From Chryseobacterium jejuense (lineage in GTDB: Bacteria > Bacteroidota > Bacteroidia > Flavobacteriales > Weeksellaceae), in contig NZ_JAGIPR010000005.1 in NCBI RefSeq assembly GCF_017877355.1, forward strand, positions 124,001 through 188,000: a stretch of 64,000 bases of DNA, written 5' to 3'. The notes beneath the pieces were generated by a model. That model ran no database searches. It was not told the DNA's origin and worked only from the letters and a program-made list of their open reading frames with translations. This document shows positions 24,207 through 34,147 of this stretch, piece after piece. The translations under genes were made by a program, and so were the position numbers. The first letter of the stretch is position 1. Every line of letters begins with the position of its first letter.

Positions 24207-26360
24207 TTATTCAACAATCTTAAAGTCCAATTGTTTTTGGATCAGATTTGCTTTTACAACTTTGATCTGAACCTGATCTCCCAACTGGTATTTATTTCCG
24301 TGTCTTACTCCGTATACGGCATGTGTTTTTGCATCATACATATAAGAGTCATCTACTAGATCTCTTAATTTGATAAGACCTTCAGCTCCGTTTTCAGGAA
24401 TTTCTACCCAGAATCCAAATTCTGCTACTCCGGAAATAACTCCTGTGAAAGTTTCGCCAAGATGTTTTTCCATAAATTTCACCTGCATGAACTTGATGGA
24501 ATCTCTTTCTGCATCAGCCGCTAGTCTTTCCATAGAACTGCAGTGTTTTGCTTTTTCTTCCAGTTCAGATCTGCTTGGAGATTTTCCTCCGTCCAGATAA
24601 TGTTGAAGAAGACGGTGAGCAAGCAAATCCGGATAACGACGGATAGGAGAGGTGAAGTGGCTATAATAATTAAATCCAAGTCCGTAATGTCCGATAGGTT
24701 CTGTAGAATATACCGCCTTACTCATACTTCTCATAGCAAGGGTTTCGATCATATTCTCTTCTCCTTTTCCTTTTACATCGTGAAGAAGTTTATTCAAGGA
24801 TTCTGCAACTTTTTTGGTATTAGCCAGATCCATCTTATATCCGAATGTAGAAACAAAATCTCTTAATGATTCCAACTTAGCAGGATCCGGATCATCGTGA
24901 ACTCTATAGATGAATGTATTATTAGTGATTTCTCCTTTTCTAGTTAAGGAAATAAACTCAGATACCTTTTTGTTCGCTAAAAGCATGAATTCCTCAATCA
25001 GGTGGTTGGAGTCTTTGCTAATCTTAAAGTATACTCCGATTGGCTGATTATTTTCATCCAAGTTGAATCTTACTTCACTTCTGTCAAAAGTAATGGCTCC
25101 ATTTCTGATACGCTCGTTACGCATGATCTTAGCCAATCTGTCAAGAACATTGATTTCCTCAGCCAAATCTCCTTGGCCAGTTTCAATACGTTCCTGAGCT
25201 TCTTCATAGGTAAATCTTCTGTCTGAATGAATTACTGTTCTTCCAAACCATTGCTTTTGGATTTCTGCCTGATCGTTCAGTTCAAAAACCGCAGAGAAAG
25301 TATATTTATCTTCATGCGGACGAAGAGAACACACATCATTACTCAATACTTCCGGCAGCATTGGAACCACTCTGTCTACTAAATAAACCGAAGTTGCTCT
25401 CTGGTATGCTTCATCATCAAGAATTGTCCCTGGAACTACATAATGGGAGACATCAGCAATGTGAACCCCGATTTCCCAGTTTCCGTTTTCCATTTTTCTG
25501 ATAGATAGCGCATCATCAAAGTCTTTCGCATCTTTAGGGTCAATGGTAAATGTACAAATATTACGCATATCCCAACGTTTTGCTACTTCTTCATCCGTAA
25601 TACTTCTGTCAATTTTATCTGCATCCTGTTCTACTTCCTGTGGAAACTCATAAGGTAAGCCGTATTCTGCAAGAATAGAGTGGATCTCTGTTTCATGTTC
25701 TCCGGGAACACCCAGCACCTGTGTGATTTCTCCTTCAGGATTTTTATCTCCGGGTTTCCATTCTGTCATCTTTACAATAACCTTATCTCCATCCTCTGCA
25801 TTATTGAATTTTGTCTTCGGAATAAAGATATCTGTATTGATTGATCTTTTGTCGCAAACCACAAACCCAAAATCCTTGTGAGCCACCTTTTGAAAAGTTC
25901 CCACAAACTCTGTTCTGCTTCTCTCCAAAACCTCCAAAACAGACCCTTCCAGTTTCTTCCCTTTATAATTATAAGTTATAATAAGAACCTTATCTCCCTG
26001 TAGGGCATCCTTTACATTTTTGGCGTGAACGAAGACATCATCTTCAATTCCCTCAACATTTACGTAAGCATTTCCACTTTGGTTGAAATCTATAATTCCG
26101 GTTAATGTTCCTGCAATTTTCAGGTTTACAATATACTTTCCTCTTTCTACTTCTTTGATCTTTTCAGATCCTTGAAGCTTATGCAGTGCCTGGATTACAA
26201 GTTCTCTTTGTCTTGGATTTTTGTAATCTATTCCGTCGGCAATCTGCTTATAATTATAAATTTTTGATGCGTTAGCATTCATGAAACGAAGGATCAGTCT
26301 TCCGATTTCCATCAGTTTCAAATCATTTTTATGACTTATATATTTTCTTTTTTTTGGCAT
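24207..26360 (-). CDS. rnr: Ribonuclease R (RNase II/RNB family 3'-5' exoribonuclease)
   Basis: 717 aa. Order: N-terminal helix-turn-helix-like region and cold-shock domains (GTLTGIIDFNQSGNAYV and FVGTFQKVAHKDFGFVV), the RNB catalytic domain with the acidic cluster DPKDAKDFDDALS (about residues 277-289) and HFTSPIRRYPDLLAHRLL, and a C-terminal S1 domain (FTGVISGVAEFGFWVEIPENGAEGL). It degrades structured RNA. Full length. Confidence 0.97.
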   Translation of the reverse strand: MPKKRKYISHKNDLKLMEIGRLILRFMNANASKIYNYKQIADGIDYKNPRQRELVIQALHKLQGSEKIKEVERGKYIVNLKIAGTLTGIIDFNQSGNAYVNVEGIEDDVFVHAKNVKDALQGDKVLIITYNYKGKKLEGSVLEVLERSRTEFVGTFQKVAHKDFGFVVCDKRSINTDIFIPKTKFNNAEDGDKVIVKMTEWKPGDKNPEGEITQVLGVPGEHETEIHSILAEYGLPYEFPQEVEQDADKIDRSITDEEVAKRWDMRNICTFTIDPKDAKDFDDALSIRKMENGNWEIGVHIADVSHYVVPGTILDDEAYQRATSVYLVDRVVPMLPEVLSNDVCSLRPHEDKYTFSAVFELNDQAEIQKQWFGRTVIHSDRRFTYEEAQERIETGQGDLAEEINVLDRLAKIMRNERIRNGAITFDRSEVRFNLDENNQPIGVYFKISKDSNHLIEEFMLLANKKVSEFISLTRKGEITNNTFIYRVHDDPDPAKLESLRDFVSTFGYKMDLANTKKVAESLNKLLHDVKGKGEENMIETLAMRSMSKAVYSTEPIGHYGLGFNYYSHFTSPIRRYPDLLAHRLLQHYLDGGKSPSRSELEEKAKHCSSMERLAADAERDSIKFMQVKFMEKHLGETFTGVISGVAEFGFWVEIPENGAEGLIKLRDLVDDSYMYDAKTHAVYGVRHGNKYQLGDQVQIKVVKANLIQKQLDFKIVE

Positions 26361-26370
26361 TTTAATTTTT

Positions 26371-26601
26371 TTAATTACTTAAGTCGCTATATTCTGAAGG
26401 TGAAATTTCGTTAATTCCGGACTTCTTAAATTCAAAATAATAGTCTTTATTATTTACCCAAACTCCTGCTTTATTTTTATTCACTTTCGTAGACAAAGCT
26501 ATAAAATCTTTGTCAGGACTTTGGATGTCTTCTATATTATTATATATGTTTTTTACAAAGTTCTTTTTTACATTTTTTAAGGTATCCTGATCTATTGCTT
26601 C
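26371..26601 (-). pseudogene. 3' remnant of a broken gene upstream of rnr
   Basis: On the minus strand a 76-codon open frame encodes DQDTLKNVKKNFVKNIYNN...NKAGVWVNNKDYYFEFKKSG...EYSDLSN and ends in TAA at 26371-26373. It has no ATG or GTG start, and a TAA at 26602-26604 interrupts the same frame, which continues upstream as SIFLMINCFKL-stop. The composition looks like real protein, so I read it as the tail of a decayed gene. Family not recognised. Confidence 0.45.
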
Positions 26602-26860
26602 TTATAATTTAAAACAATTTATCATTAAAAAAATACTACAGAAACTTTTATTCTTATCAAATCTTAATGTTTAATTTAATCTTATTATTCTAAATCTACT
26701 TTATAACGGAAGCTTTAGTTTTGTATAAATTTAATACAAATTTGGAGAAGAAAAGAGAAAAACCTTTTATAAAATATCTTTTAAATATTACAAAGGTTCA
26801 GGAGAAGTATAGAATGTAATTTCTATTGAACACTGCAAATGTACAAATAAAAAATAAATA
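26602..26860. other. Gene-free AT-rich spacer
   Basis: Very AT-rich sequence between the gene remnant and the rpiB terminator. Apart from the possible upstream portion of the broken frame I see nothing in it. Confidence 0.5.
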
Positions 26861-26885
26861 AGGCCTGCAATCAAATTACAGGCCT
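26861..26885 (-). terminator. Terminator of rpiB
   Basis: AGGCCTG and CAGGCCT form a 7-bp stem that can extend inward, followed on the minus strand by ATTTATTTTTTATTT; 8 bases beyond the rpiB stop. Confidence 0.85.
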
Positions 26886-26893
26886 CAGTATAT

Positions 26894-27328
26894 TTAGCAA
26901 ACAGCAATTTTATCAACTCTGTTCTGGTGTCTTCCACCTTCAAATTCTGTTGAAAGAAATTTGTCTACAATTTCAATCGCTAGTTCCTTTGATATAAACC
27001 TTGCCGGCATGGAAATCATATTCGCATCATTATGCTGTCTTGCCAGTGTTGCAATCTCCGGCATCCAGCAAAGTGCACATCTGATCTTCTGATGTTTGTT
27101 CGCAGTAATCTGAACCCCGTTTCCACTTCCACAGATCAAAATTCCCAGCTCATTTTCTCCGTTTTCCACAGAGGTTGCAGCAGGGTGGACAAAGTCTGGA
27201 TAATCCACACTGTTTGTGGAAAACGTTCCAAAGTCTTGAACCTCAAATTTTTCTGAAAGATAGTTCTTAACAATCTCCTTATATTCATAGCCTGCATGGT
27301 CCGCTGCGATAGCAATTTTTCTTTTCAT
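26894..27328 (-). CDS. rpiB: Ribose-5-phosphate isomerase B
   Basis: 144 aa, typical length. IAIAADHAGYEYKE (residues 4-17), the CGSGNGVQITANKH loop with the catalytic Cys, and ARQHNDANMISMPARF mark RpiB/LacAB. It interconverts ribulose-5-phosphate and ribose-5-phosphate. Single gene with its own promoter (27367-27374) and terminator. Confidence 0.97.
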   Translation of the reverse strand: MKRKIAIAADHAGYEYKEIVKNYLSEKFEVQDFGTFSTNSVDYPDFVHPAATSVENGENELGILICGSGNGVQITANKHQKIRCALCWMPEIATLARQHNDANMISMPARFISKELAIEIVDKFLSTEFEGGRHQNRVDKIAVC

Positions 27329-27366
27329 AATACTCTTATTAAGCTTTTTTAGATTTTATTTCCTTA

Positions 27367-27374
27367 CAAAGGTA
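27367..27374 (-). promoter_or_regulatory. Candidate -7 box of rpiB
   Basis: Minus strand TACCTTTG fits TAnnTTTG and lies 38 bases before the rpiB start codon. Confidence 0.45.
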
Positions 27375-27831
27375 AGAATAATAACAATTCGTGTTAGTAA
27401 ACCGTGAGTTAATTGTGAAAAGGTATGTTAATAACTGTGGAAAACTTTTTTCAACTTTCTATTTTCAAAGATGAAATTATTTCGTAATAGAAAATCTTTC
27501 CGAAAGTTTTTCCCAGAACTTTCCAGATCTTTTCTCAAACTATCCCCAGGTTTTTCCATAATAAAATAACTAATAATGCTTTGTTCACAAAGTTATCAAC
27601 AATTGTGAATAAGTGCCTGAATATACAGGTTTACAGAGATTTATATTGTGAGTTATTTATGAGTTGTATACTAGTTGAGTATTATCAACTTTATGCCTAA
27701 AACTTATCCCCGTTACTAACAATACATAACAACAACTACATTATTTTTTTTTATAAAGAGAAAAGAATTGTTGATTAATGGGTGATTGGCTTCGGGGAAA
27801 GTTTTTGAAAACTTTTATTTCGATCAATCTG

Positions 27832-27858
27832 TTGAAAAAGTTTAAAACCTTACATTTG
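27832..27858 (+). promoter_or_regulatory. Candidate pgk promoter
   Basis: TTG (27832-27834), 16-base spacer, TACATTTG (27851-27858), matching the flavobacterial -33/-7 pattern. It predicts a 5' leader of roughly 105 bases before the pgk ATG. Confidence 0.55.
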
Positions 27859-27882
27859 TGAAACGAAAAATCAAAGAAATTT

Positions 27883-27912
27883 ATGAAGTTGACCCCTGCC
27901 GCAATTTGCTGA
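27883..27912 (+). CDS. Possible 9-codon leader peptide upstream of pgk
   Basis: Within the predicted pgk leader, ATG to TGA encodes MKLTPAAIC. The surrounding 60 bases are noticeably more GC-rich than the rest of the spacer, and a CCC/GGG hairpin follows (near 27924-27935). Whether it is translated or regulatory cannot be told from one sequence. Confidence 0.2.
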   Translation: MKLTPAAIC

Positions 27913-27971
27913 AATGTAACCTGCCCGAAAGAGGGAACTGCATGAAATCTTGAAAAAAAATAAATATAAAA

Positions 27972-29162
27972 ATGAAAACAATTAACGACTTCAATTTTAA
28001 AGATAAGAAAGCTCTTGTAAGAGTTGACTTCAATGTTCCACAGGATGACCAGCTGAATGTGAGTGATAATACCAGAATTGTAGCGGTGAAACCAACCGTT
28101 GAAAAAATCCTTAAGGATGGCGGTTCTGTTATTTTAATGACACACCTTGGAAGACCAAAAGGAGAGGTGAAGGATGAGTTTTCTCTAAAACATATTATTG
28201 GTGAAGTTTCAAATGTTCTTGGACAGGAAGTGAAATTCGTTGATGAATGCATAGGAGAGAAAGCTGAGCAGGCTGCTGCAGATTTGAAGCCAGGTGAAAT
28301 TTTATTACTGGAGAATGTTCGTTTTCATAATGAAGAAGAAAAAGGAGATGAAGGTTTCGCAGAGCAGCTTTCTAAATTAGGAGATGCTTATGTAAATGAT
28401 GCTTTTGGAACGGCACACAGAGCCCATGCTTCTACAGCTGTTATTGCTAAATTCTTCCATTCAACTAAATTCTTCGGTTTGCTAATGGCTAAAGAGCTTC
28501 AGGCAATAGATAAAGTTTTGAAGAGTGGTGAGAAACCGGTTACCGCTATCTTGGGTGGATCTAAGGTTTCAACTAAGATTACCATTATAGAAAATATTCT
28601 TCCTGCGGTAGATAATTTGATTATCGGAGGTGGAATGGCTTTCACATTTATTAAGGCATTAGGAGGTAAAATCGGGAACTCATTAGTAGAAGAAGACAAA
28701 CTTCCTTTAGCATTGGAAATTTTAGGAAAAGCAAAAGAACATAAAGTAAAAGTATACCTTCCGTCTGATGCTATCATTGCTGAAAGTTTTAATAATGATG
28801 TTGAAAGAAAAGAAGTAGATATCTATGCAATTCCTGAAGGATGGATGGGGTTGGATGCTGGTCACAAATCAAGAGATCAGTTCAACGATGTATTGTTAAA
28901 TTCAAGAACGATTCTTTGGAATGGGCCAATTGGTGTTTTTGAAATGTCTCACTTTGCCGGAGGAACTATTGCTCTTGGAGATAGTATTGCTGAAGCAACA
29001 AGATTAGGGGCTTTCTCTTTAGTTGGAGGTGGTGACAGCGTTGCATTCGTTAAGCAATTCGGATATGCTGATAAAGTAAGTTATGTTTCTACAGGTGGGG
29101 GTGCAATGCTTGAAAGTCTTGAAGGACTTGAGCTTCCTGGTGTAGCTGCAATCAACAATTAA
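27972..29162 (+). CDS. pgk: Phosphoglycerate kinase
   Basis: 396 aa, full length. RVDFNVPQD (residues 17-25), the [10 protein letters not shown] loop, [24 protein letters not shown] and the nucleotide-binding [13 protein letters not shown] near the C-terminus are all present. Catalyses 1,3-bisphosphoglycerate + ADP to 3-phosphoglycerate + ATP in glycolysis. Single gene with a clear promoter and terminator. Confidence 0.98.
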   Translation: MKTINDFNFKDKKALVRVDFNVPQDDQLNVSDNTRIVAVKPTVEKILKDGGSVILMTHLGRPKGEVKDEFSLKHIIGEVSNVLGQEVKFVDECIGEKAEQAAADLKPGEILLLENVRFHNEEEKGDEGFAEQLSKLGDAYVNDAFGTAHRAHASTAVIAKFFHSTKFFGLLMAKELQAIDKVLKSGEKPVTAILGGSKVSTKITIIENILPAVDNLIIGGGMAFTFIKALGGKIGNSLVEEDKLPLALEILGKAKEHKVKVYLPSDAIIAESFNNDVERKEVDIYAIPEGWMGLDAGHKSRDQFNDVLLNSRTILWNGPIGVFEMSHFAGGTIALGDSIAEATRLGAFSLVGGGDSVAFVKQFGYADKVSYVSTGGGAMLESLEGLELPGVAAINN

Positions 29163-29186
29163 TAGAGAATAAAAATTCAATATTTG

Positions 29187-29219
29187 AAGTCTGCTAATAT
29201 TATTAGCAGGCTTTTTTTA
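29187..29219 (+). terminator. Terminator of pgk
   Basis: CTGCTAAT and ATTAGCAG with a 3-base loop, extended by an AAG/CTT pair, followed by a run of T. Confidence 0.9.
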
Positions 29220-31135
29220 GCTTAAATTTTCATTGAGAAATCCTGAATTGGGAGAGTGTTTTATAATTTTTAGATATAACCTAAGGTTATATTAAGTGGT
29301 ATGTTTTGATACACTGAAAGTTGCGTTTTCATGTCTATGAATAAAGGAAAATTCCAACAATTGATCTTTATATTTTGGGAGAATAAGTAGTATTTAATCA
29401 CATAATTTTCTCTGTAAGGTATTGTCTATTCTGTTTGAATTTTATAATTTTTTGAATGGTAGAAGAACAAGTTCTGATCGCTTAAAATTATTTTTTACAT
29501 GATATTTTATCAATCTTTAAATGTTTTTTTAGTAGTAAAAAAATAATTTTTATCATTTTAATTTTAATGTTTCATACCGAAAATATAGAAGCTGTTAAAC
29601 CTCATTTCCTATTAAAATTATTATAAATGCATCTTGAGTAATTGTAGAAAAAAGTAGTCTTTAGAGTTTATTTTTGAATGTATGCTATGGTAATATTGGG
29701 AGAGGTATTTATGATTTTTTTGATATTTAGTCTTAGTGATTTGCAATTATTATACTTTGAAATATTTAGGATTAATCTTAATACAGAATTTATAGAGTAA
29801 TTACAAAACGTAAGGATTTGTGAAGGGGTAAAAATAGAGTAGACATTATAAGGGACCCAAACCCATATTCTTCATTCTGAACTTTCTTCGGTAAGTATAT
29901 TTTTGATGCTGGATGAACAGTGTATATCAAATTTGCTGGCATAACTTTAACTGTTTTACTAGTAAATAAGAAATGACTTAGTAATCTGATTTTTAATCGT
30001 TAATATGATAATTCAATACATTGCCATTTTTTATTTCCTGAATATTGCTTTGGCTTAATTGTATGTTGTTTTTGTTAATATATTTATTTGTATTTCAGTG
30101 TTTTAGCTTTATTTATTGGTGTATTTATTTATTTTTTTTACCAATTATGTACTTGTTTTTTTCTTGAAATTTACTTTTATTTTTCTTTCCATGATATCTG
30201 TATTTTAATTATCTGTAAAACAGTGTTTAAACTTACTTTTTAATGATTTTAAATTTAAAATATAAGCTTAAAACAAGTGGATTTGCATTTGAATGAGATT
30301 TTTATTTTTTAAAGGCTATGAAAAATACAACGTATTTTTTATTTCACGTATTTTGCCTTCCTAAGAGAATCAAAATTTTTTTCTCCAGTTGGATTTTCTT
30401 TACAATTATTTTTCAAACTCTCAATATTGAGAGTTTGAAAAATATCTGACCTTCATAAATTCTGCTTAAACCGAATTACTGATTTTGTATGAATTATTTT
30501 TTGATCTTTACTGAAAGAAATAAGGACAGTTAATTTGTAAAGATTTTTCGAACCCTTATTTTTTAGAGATAAGCCTTTTCATTTTTATAAAAGAGGAAAG
30601 AAATTTTTTTTTCTTAAAACTGGCCATTCATTTAATGTGTAGTGAAAATTTAAATTTTATTTTTGAGGGGTGTCAGGATTTTATTTTAGCTTTCTTTGAT
30701 AAAACCTCAAAAAACGGCTTTTATAAATGTGGTAAAAATTGAAAAACTATAATTTTCCGAGTCTTTGTATGTAAATTGAAAATAACAGCTTAAATGAGGT
30801 GTTTTTGTTAGAATTGATGTTCTGAAATCCATTTTTTAATCTTTGTGAGGCTAATTTCTCTCCTTTTTTAAATGAGTAAGTTTTTAGACATTGTATTTTT
30901 TGTTGATACTGATTTCGTCACTTTAAAAAAATGAGTTCTGTTAAAAACGGAGTAGGGGAGTTTGAAAAATTGTTTTTTGAAATTTGTTTTTAATTTTTGA
31001 AATAAAAACTGAGAGTATCATATATAAGAGGGTTTTCAAAAAATAAAAACCCAGGATATAAATTTCCTGAGTTTTTTAAATTTTTTGCTCAAAGCGCTGA
31101 AAATGGCTTTCAGAAATGGCTTAAAAATCGATTAT
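29220..31135. other. Gene-free AT-rich region of nearly 2 kb
   Basis: I find no open frame of note on either strand. The + strand is visibly richer in T than A and in G than C throughout (for example 29641-29700 has about 15 G and 2 C). The densest AT part is about 30050-30260. A 38-bp perfect palindrome lies at 30407-30444. No tRNA, ncRNA family or gene remnant was recognised. Confidence 0.6.
30407..30444. repeat. 38-bp perfect palindrome in the gene-free region
   Basis: The left arm TATTTTTCAAACTCTCAAT is exactly complementary to the right arm, with no spacer (centre AATATT). It could form a cruciform, be a dimeric protein site, or act as a bidirectional terminator for an unrecognised transcript. 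Confidence 0.8.
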
Positions 31136-31957
31136 CTATCTTTTTTCGATAACATATATCAAACTCGAAAATTCGTTCGAAAAAATGGCTTTTATGTTCG
31201 AAATTGTTCCGTATATAGTTGCTTTTAGCCAGAATAGAGGAGATTTTTTATATTTTTCGCTTAACATGGAGATGTAGTAGGAATCAAGAAACAAAGGTTT
31301 GATCTTTCTCATTTTCCAGTCCGGTTTTTTAGAAATCAGATTTTCCATTCCATTTTTAGAAAAATGATAGATGTGTCTTGGTACATCATATGCTGCCCAA
31401 TACTCTTTATAATGTTTCGCATCATAAGACGTAGGGTTGGGGACTGCAATAATAAGGAGTCCTTTGTCTTTTAATTTTCCATGAAAAATACTCAACATTT
31501 CATCCTGGTTTTCTACATGTTCAAATACATGCCACAAGGTAATTGCATCTAAACTTTTATCTTCAATTTTTTGAATATCATCCAGAATCTTGGCTTTTGT
31601 TATTTTTCCTTGAGCTGCTTTTCTTGCGTCTGCATCAGGTTCAAAACCGAAAGTTTCAAAATCATTTTCTATATATTTTACAAATTCTCCGGCACCGCAT
31701 CCATAGTCTAATACTTTAGCTCCTTTTTGAATTCTGTCAACAAGAATGTTTTTCTTGTATTGCAGATTAAAGGACTGAAGAAACTTGTATAATTTTTCTT
31801 TCAGGCTTCCGGAATCCTGGTGATGGGAAATGTAATCTTCACTTTCATAGTATATGGAAATATTGGATGGGATAGGGGAGGTTTTGTATACTCCCTTGGT
31901 TTCTGTTTCTTTAATTTCAAATATTTCCTGTGAAAGAAAATGATCTTTTATTTTCAT
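31136..31957 (-). CDS. Class I SAM-dependent methyltransferase
   Basis: 273 aa. Motif I VLDYGCGAGEFVKYIE (about residues 87-102) binds SAM; ITLWHVFEHVENQDEML and LLIIAVPNPTSYDAKHYKEYWAAYDVPRHIYHFSKNG follow the Methyltransf_23 pattern of the UbiG/Coq5-like group. The substrate is unknown. Single gene upstream of the gene-free region. Confidence 0.9.
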   Translation of the reverse strand: MKIKDHFLSQEIFEIKETETKGVYKTSPIPSNISIYYESEDYISHHQDSGSLKEKLYKFLQSFNLQYKKNILVDRIQKGAKVLDYGCGAGEFVKYIENDFETFGFEPDADARKAAQGKITKAKILDDIQKIEDKSLDAITLWHVFEHVENQDEMLSIFHGKLKDKGLLIIAVPNPTSYDAKHYKEYWAAYDVPRHIYHFSKNGMENLISKKPDWKMRKIKPLFLDSYYISMLSEKYKKSPLFWLKATIYGTISNIKAIFSNEFSSLIYVIEKR

Positions 31958-32215
31958 TGAATTCGCTATCTGTTATATTAAAAAATAATAAGTATATACA
32001 AATCTACATTTGTTTTATATCATTCCGAATACAGTCCGAGGGTTTACGATCATAGTTCAGAAAGTGAAATGAAGGATCTAATCTATGTCTGAGATTCTTT
32101 ATTCGGAGGAATAACGGTAGGTAGGCAACAGTATATATTCATCTAAAAAATTAAGATATTCATAAACTTTTATAAGCTTTATAAATACCTTAATTTTCGT
32201 TTTTATTGTAAGAAA

Positions 32216-32231
32216 TGTTTCACGTGAAACA
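32216..32231. promoter_or_regulatory. parS site 1
   Basis: TGTTTCACGTGAAACA, identical to the consensus parS recognised by chromosomal ParB/Spo0J. The symmetry extends three bases further on each side. It lies 8 bases beyond the mnmG stop. Confidence 0.9.
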
Positions 32232-32239
32232 TTTTTATT

Positions 32240-34102
32240 TTAACGTCCTAAATATACTAGTAAAACGTTAATGTCGGCTGGGGAAACACCGCTTATCCTT
32301 CCAGCTTGCGCTATTGTCTTAGGACGTACGTTAGACATCTTCTGTTTTGCTTCTGTAGAAAGGCTTGAAAGCTTCGTATAATCAAAATCTTCCGGAATTT
32401 TAATGTTTTCCAGACGGTTTAACTTAGCCACATTCTCCTTTTCTTTTTCAATATATCCTTTATACTTGATGTTGATCTCAGCTTGTTCTCTTACTTCTTC
32501 GTTATATTGAGAAGATATTTCTTTAATGAAATCAATTCCATCAAGTTTTTCTAGAGTTATATTAGGCCTTGTAAGGATTTGAGCGGCTCTGTAAGCCTGA
32601 TCTACAGGGTTGCTTTCTATTGATTCTAAAATAGGGTTGATTACACCCGGTTTTAAAGAAGTTTCACGTAGAAATTCTTCAAGTTTCTGACTTTCAGATA
32701 TTTTCGCTTCAACTTTTCTTAATCTTTCTTCTTTTGCAAGTCCAAGGTGGTATGCTTTCTCGGTTAATCTGATATCTGCATTATCTTGTCTCAGTAGAAG
32801 TCTGTATTCTGCACGTGAAGTAAACATTCTATATGGCTCTTCAGTTCCTTTTGTAATCAAATCATCAATTAGGACTCCAATATAAGCTTCGTCTCTGTTC
32901 AGAATAAAGTCACCTTTCTCGTGCACCTTGTTGTGAGCATTGATTCCTGCAATCAGACCTTGACCTGCTGCTTCCTCATATCCTGTAGTTCCATTGATCT
33001 GTCCTGCGAAATATAAATTGTCAATCAATTTTGTTTCTAAGGTATGCTTCAATTGGGTAGGAGGGAAGTAGTCATATTCAATAGCATATCCCGGACGGAA
33101 AACTTTTACATTTTCAAATCCTGGAATATGTTTCATCGCTTTGATCTGTACATCCTCCGGAAGTGAAGAACTAAATCCGTTTACATAGATCTCAACAGTT
33201 TTCCATCCTTCCGGTTCTACAAAAAGCTGGTGTCTGTTTCTTTCTGCAAAACGATTAATTTTATCTTCAATACTTGGACAGTATCTTGGACCTAAACTTT
33301 GAATGGTCCCATTAAACATTGGACTTCTATCGAAGCCTTCACGAAGAATATCATGAACAATTTCGTTGGTATATACAATATGACAACTTAATTGTTTGGT
33401 TAATTTTGGAGTATCTAGGTAACTAAATTTCTGTGGATTTTCGTCACCTTTCTGTTCTTCCATTTTTGAATAATCCAAACTTCTTCCGTCAACTCTAGGT
33501 GGAGTACCGGTTTTCATTCTTCCTGCTTCAAAACCTAAGCTTACTAATTGCTCAGTGATCCCAAATGCTCTTGGTTCACCCATTCTTCCACCACCTAGTT
33601 GTTTGTCTCCAACGTGAATTAATCCGTTCAAGAAAGTTCCGTTTGTAAGTACAACTGATTTTGCTTTTATCTCAATTCCTAAAGAAGTAATTACTCCGGT
33701 TACTTTATTATTTTCAACAATAAGTTGTTTCACCATATCCTGAAAGAAATCAAGATTAGGAGTATTCTCTAAAGCTAGTCGCCATTCTTCGGCAAAAAGC
33801 ATTCTGTCATTCTGGGTTCTTGGCGACCACATGGCAGGACCTTTTGAAAGATTGAGCATTTTGAATTGGATGGCAGATTTGTCTGCTACGATTCCGGAGT
33901 ATCCACCCATTGCATCAATTTCTCTTACGATTTGTCCCTTTGCGATTCCACCCATTGCCGGGTTGCAACTCATCTGTCCGATGGTCTGCATATTCATTGT
34001 AACCAATAGTGTTTTTGAACCCAGGTTGGCTGCTGCTGCTGCTGCTTCACATCCTGCGTGTCCTGCACCTACTACGATTACGTCATATATTTCTGAAATC
34101 AT
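32240..34102 (-). CDS. mnmG: tRNA uridine-5-carboxymethylaminomethyl modification enzyme MnmG (GidA)
   Basis: 620 aa, full length. FAD-binding DVIVVGAGHAGCEAAAAAANLG (about residues 7-28), the GGGRMGEPRAFGI segment, FAGQINGTTGYEEAAGQGLIAGINA and the C-terminal SGVSPADINVLLVYL are diagnostic. With MnmE it makes cmnm5U at the tRNA wobble base. The gene is flanked on both sides by exact parS sites. Confidence 0.98.
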   Translation of the reverse strand: MISEIYDVIVVGAGHAGCEAAAAAANLGSKTLLVTMNMQTIGQMSCNPAMGGIAKGQIVREIDAMGGYSGIVADKSAIQFKMLNLSKGPAMWSPRTQNDRMLFAEEWRLALENTPNLDFFQDMVKQLIVENNKVTGVITSLGIEIKAKSVVLTNGTFLNGLIHVGDKQLGGGRMGEPRAFGITEQLVSLGFEAGRMKTGTPPRVDGRSLDYSKMEEQKGDENPQKFSYLDTPKLTKQLSCHIVYTNEIVHDILREGFDRSPMFNGTIQSLGPRYCPSIEDKINRFAERNRHQLFVEPEGWKTVEIYVNGFSSSLPEDVQIKAMKHIPGFENVKVFRPGYAIEYDYFPPTQLKHTLETKLIDNLYFAGQINGTTGYEEAAGQGLIAGINAHNKVHEKGDFILNRDEAYIGVLIDDLITKGTEEPYRMFTSRAEYRLLLRQDNADIRLTEKAYHLGLAKEERLRKVEAKISESQKLEEFLRETSLKPGVINPILESIESNPVDQAYRAAQILTRPNITLEKLDGIDFIKEISSQYNEEVREQAEINIKYKGYIEKEKENVAKLNRLENIKIPEDFDYTKLSSLSTEAKQKMSNVRPKTIAQAGRISGVSPADINVLLVYLGR

Positions 34103-34147
34103 TTTTATCTCGCTATTTAAGCTTTAAACCTTAACTTTAACTATCAA

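Larger units (their letters stand above)
27329..27971. other. Candidate replication origin region: DnaA-box-like cluster between rpiB and pgk
   Basis: No substantial gene in this 643-base gap. It holds a TTATTCACA match to the DnaA box consensus on the minus strand (27604-27612), TTATCAACA (27593-27601) and TTGTTCACA (27581-27589), each one mismatch away, and TTTTCCACA on the minus strand (27436-27444), plus weaker forms such as TTATCCCCG near 27705. Two parS sites lie 4.6 and 6.5 kb to the right. The assignment as oriC is inference. Confidence 0.35.

Noticed and set aside
29220..31135. Short frames in the AT-rich region as small genes
   Set aside because: All are short, low in complexity, and without coding-like composition or recognisable starts.
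32655..32680. GTTTCACGTAGAAA inside mnmG as a third parS site
   Set aside because: The central palindrome is broken, and the sequence is explained by coding.
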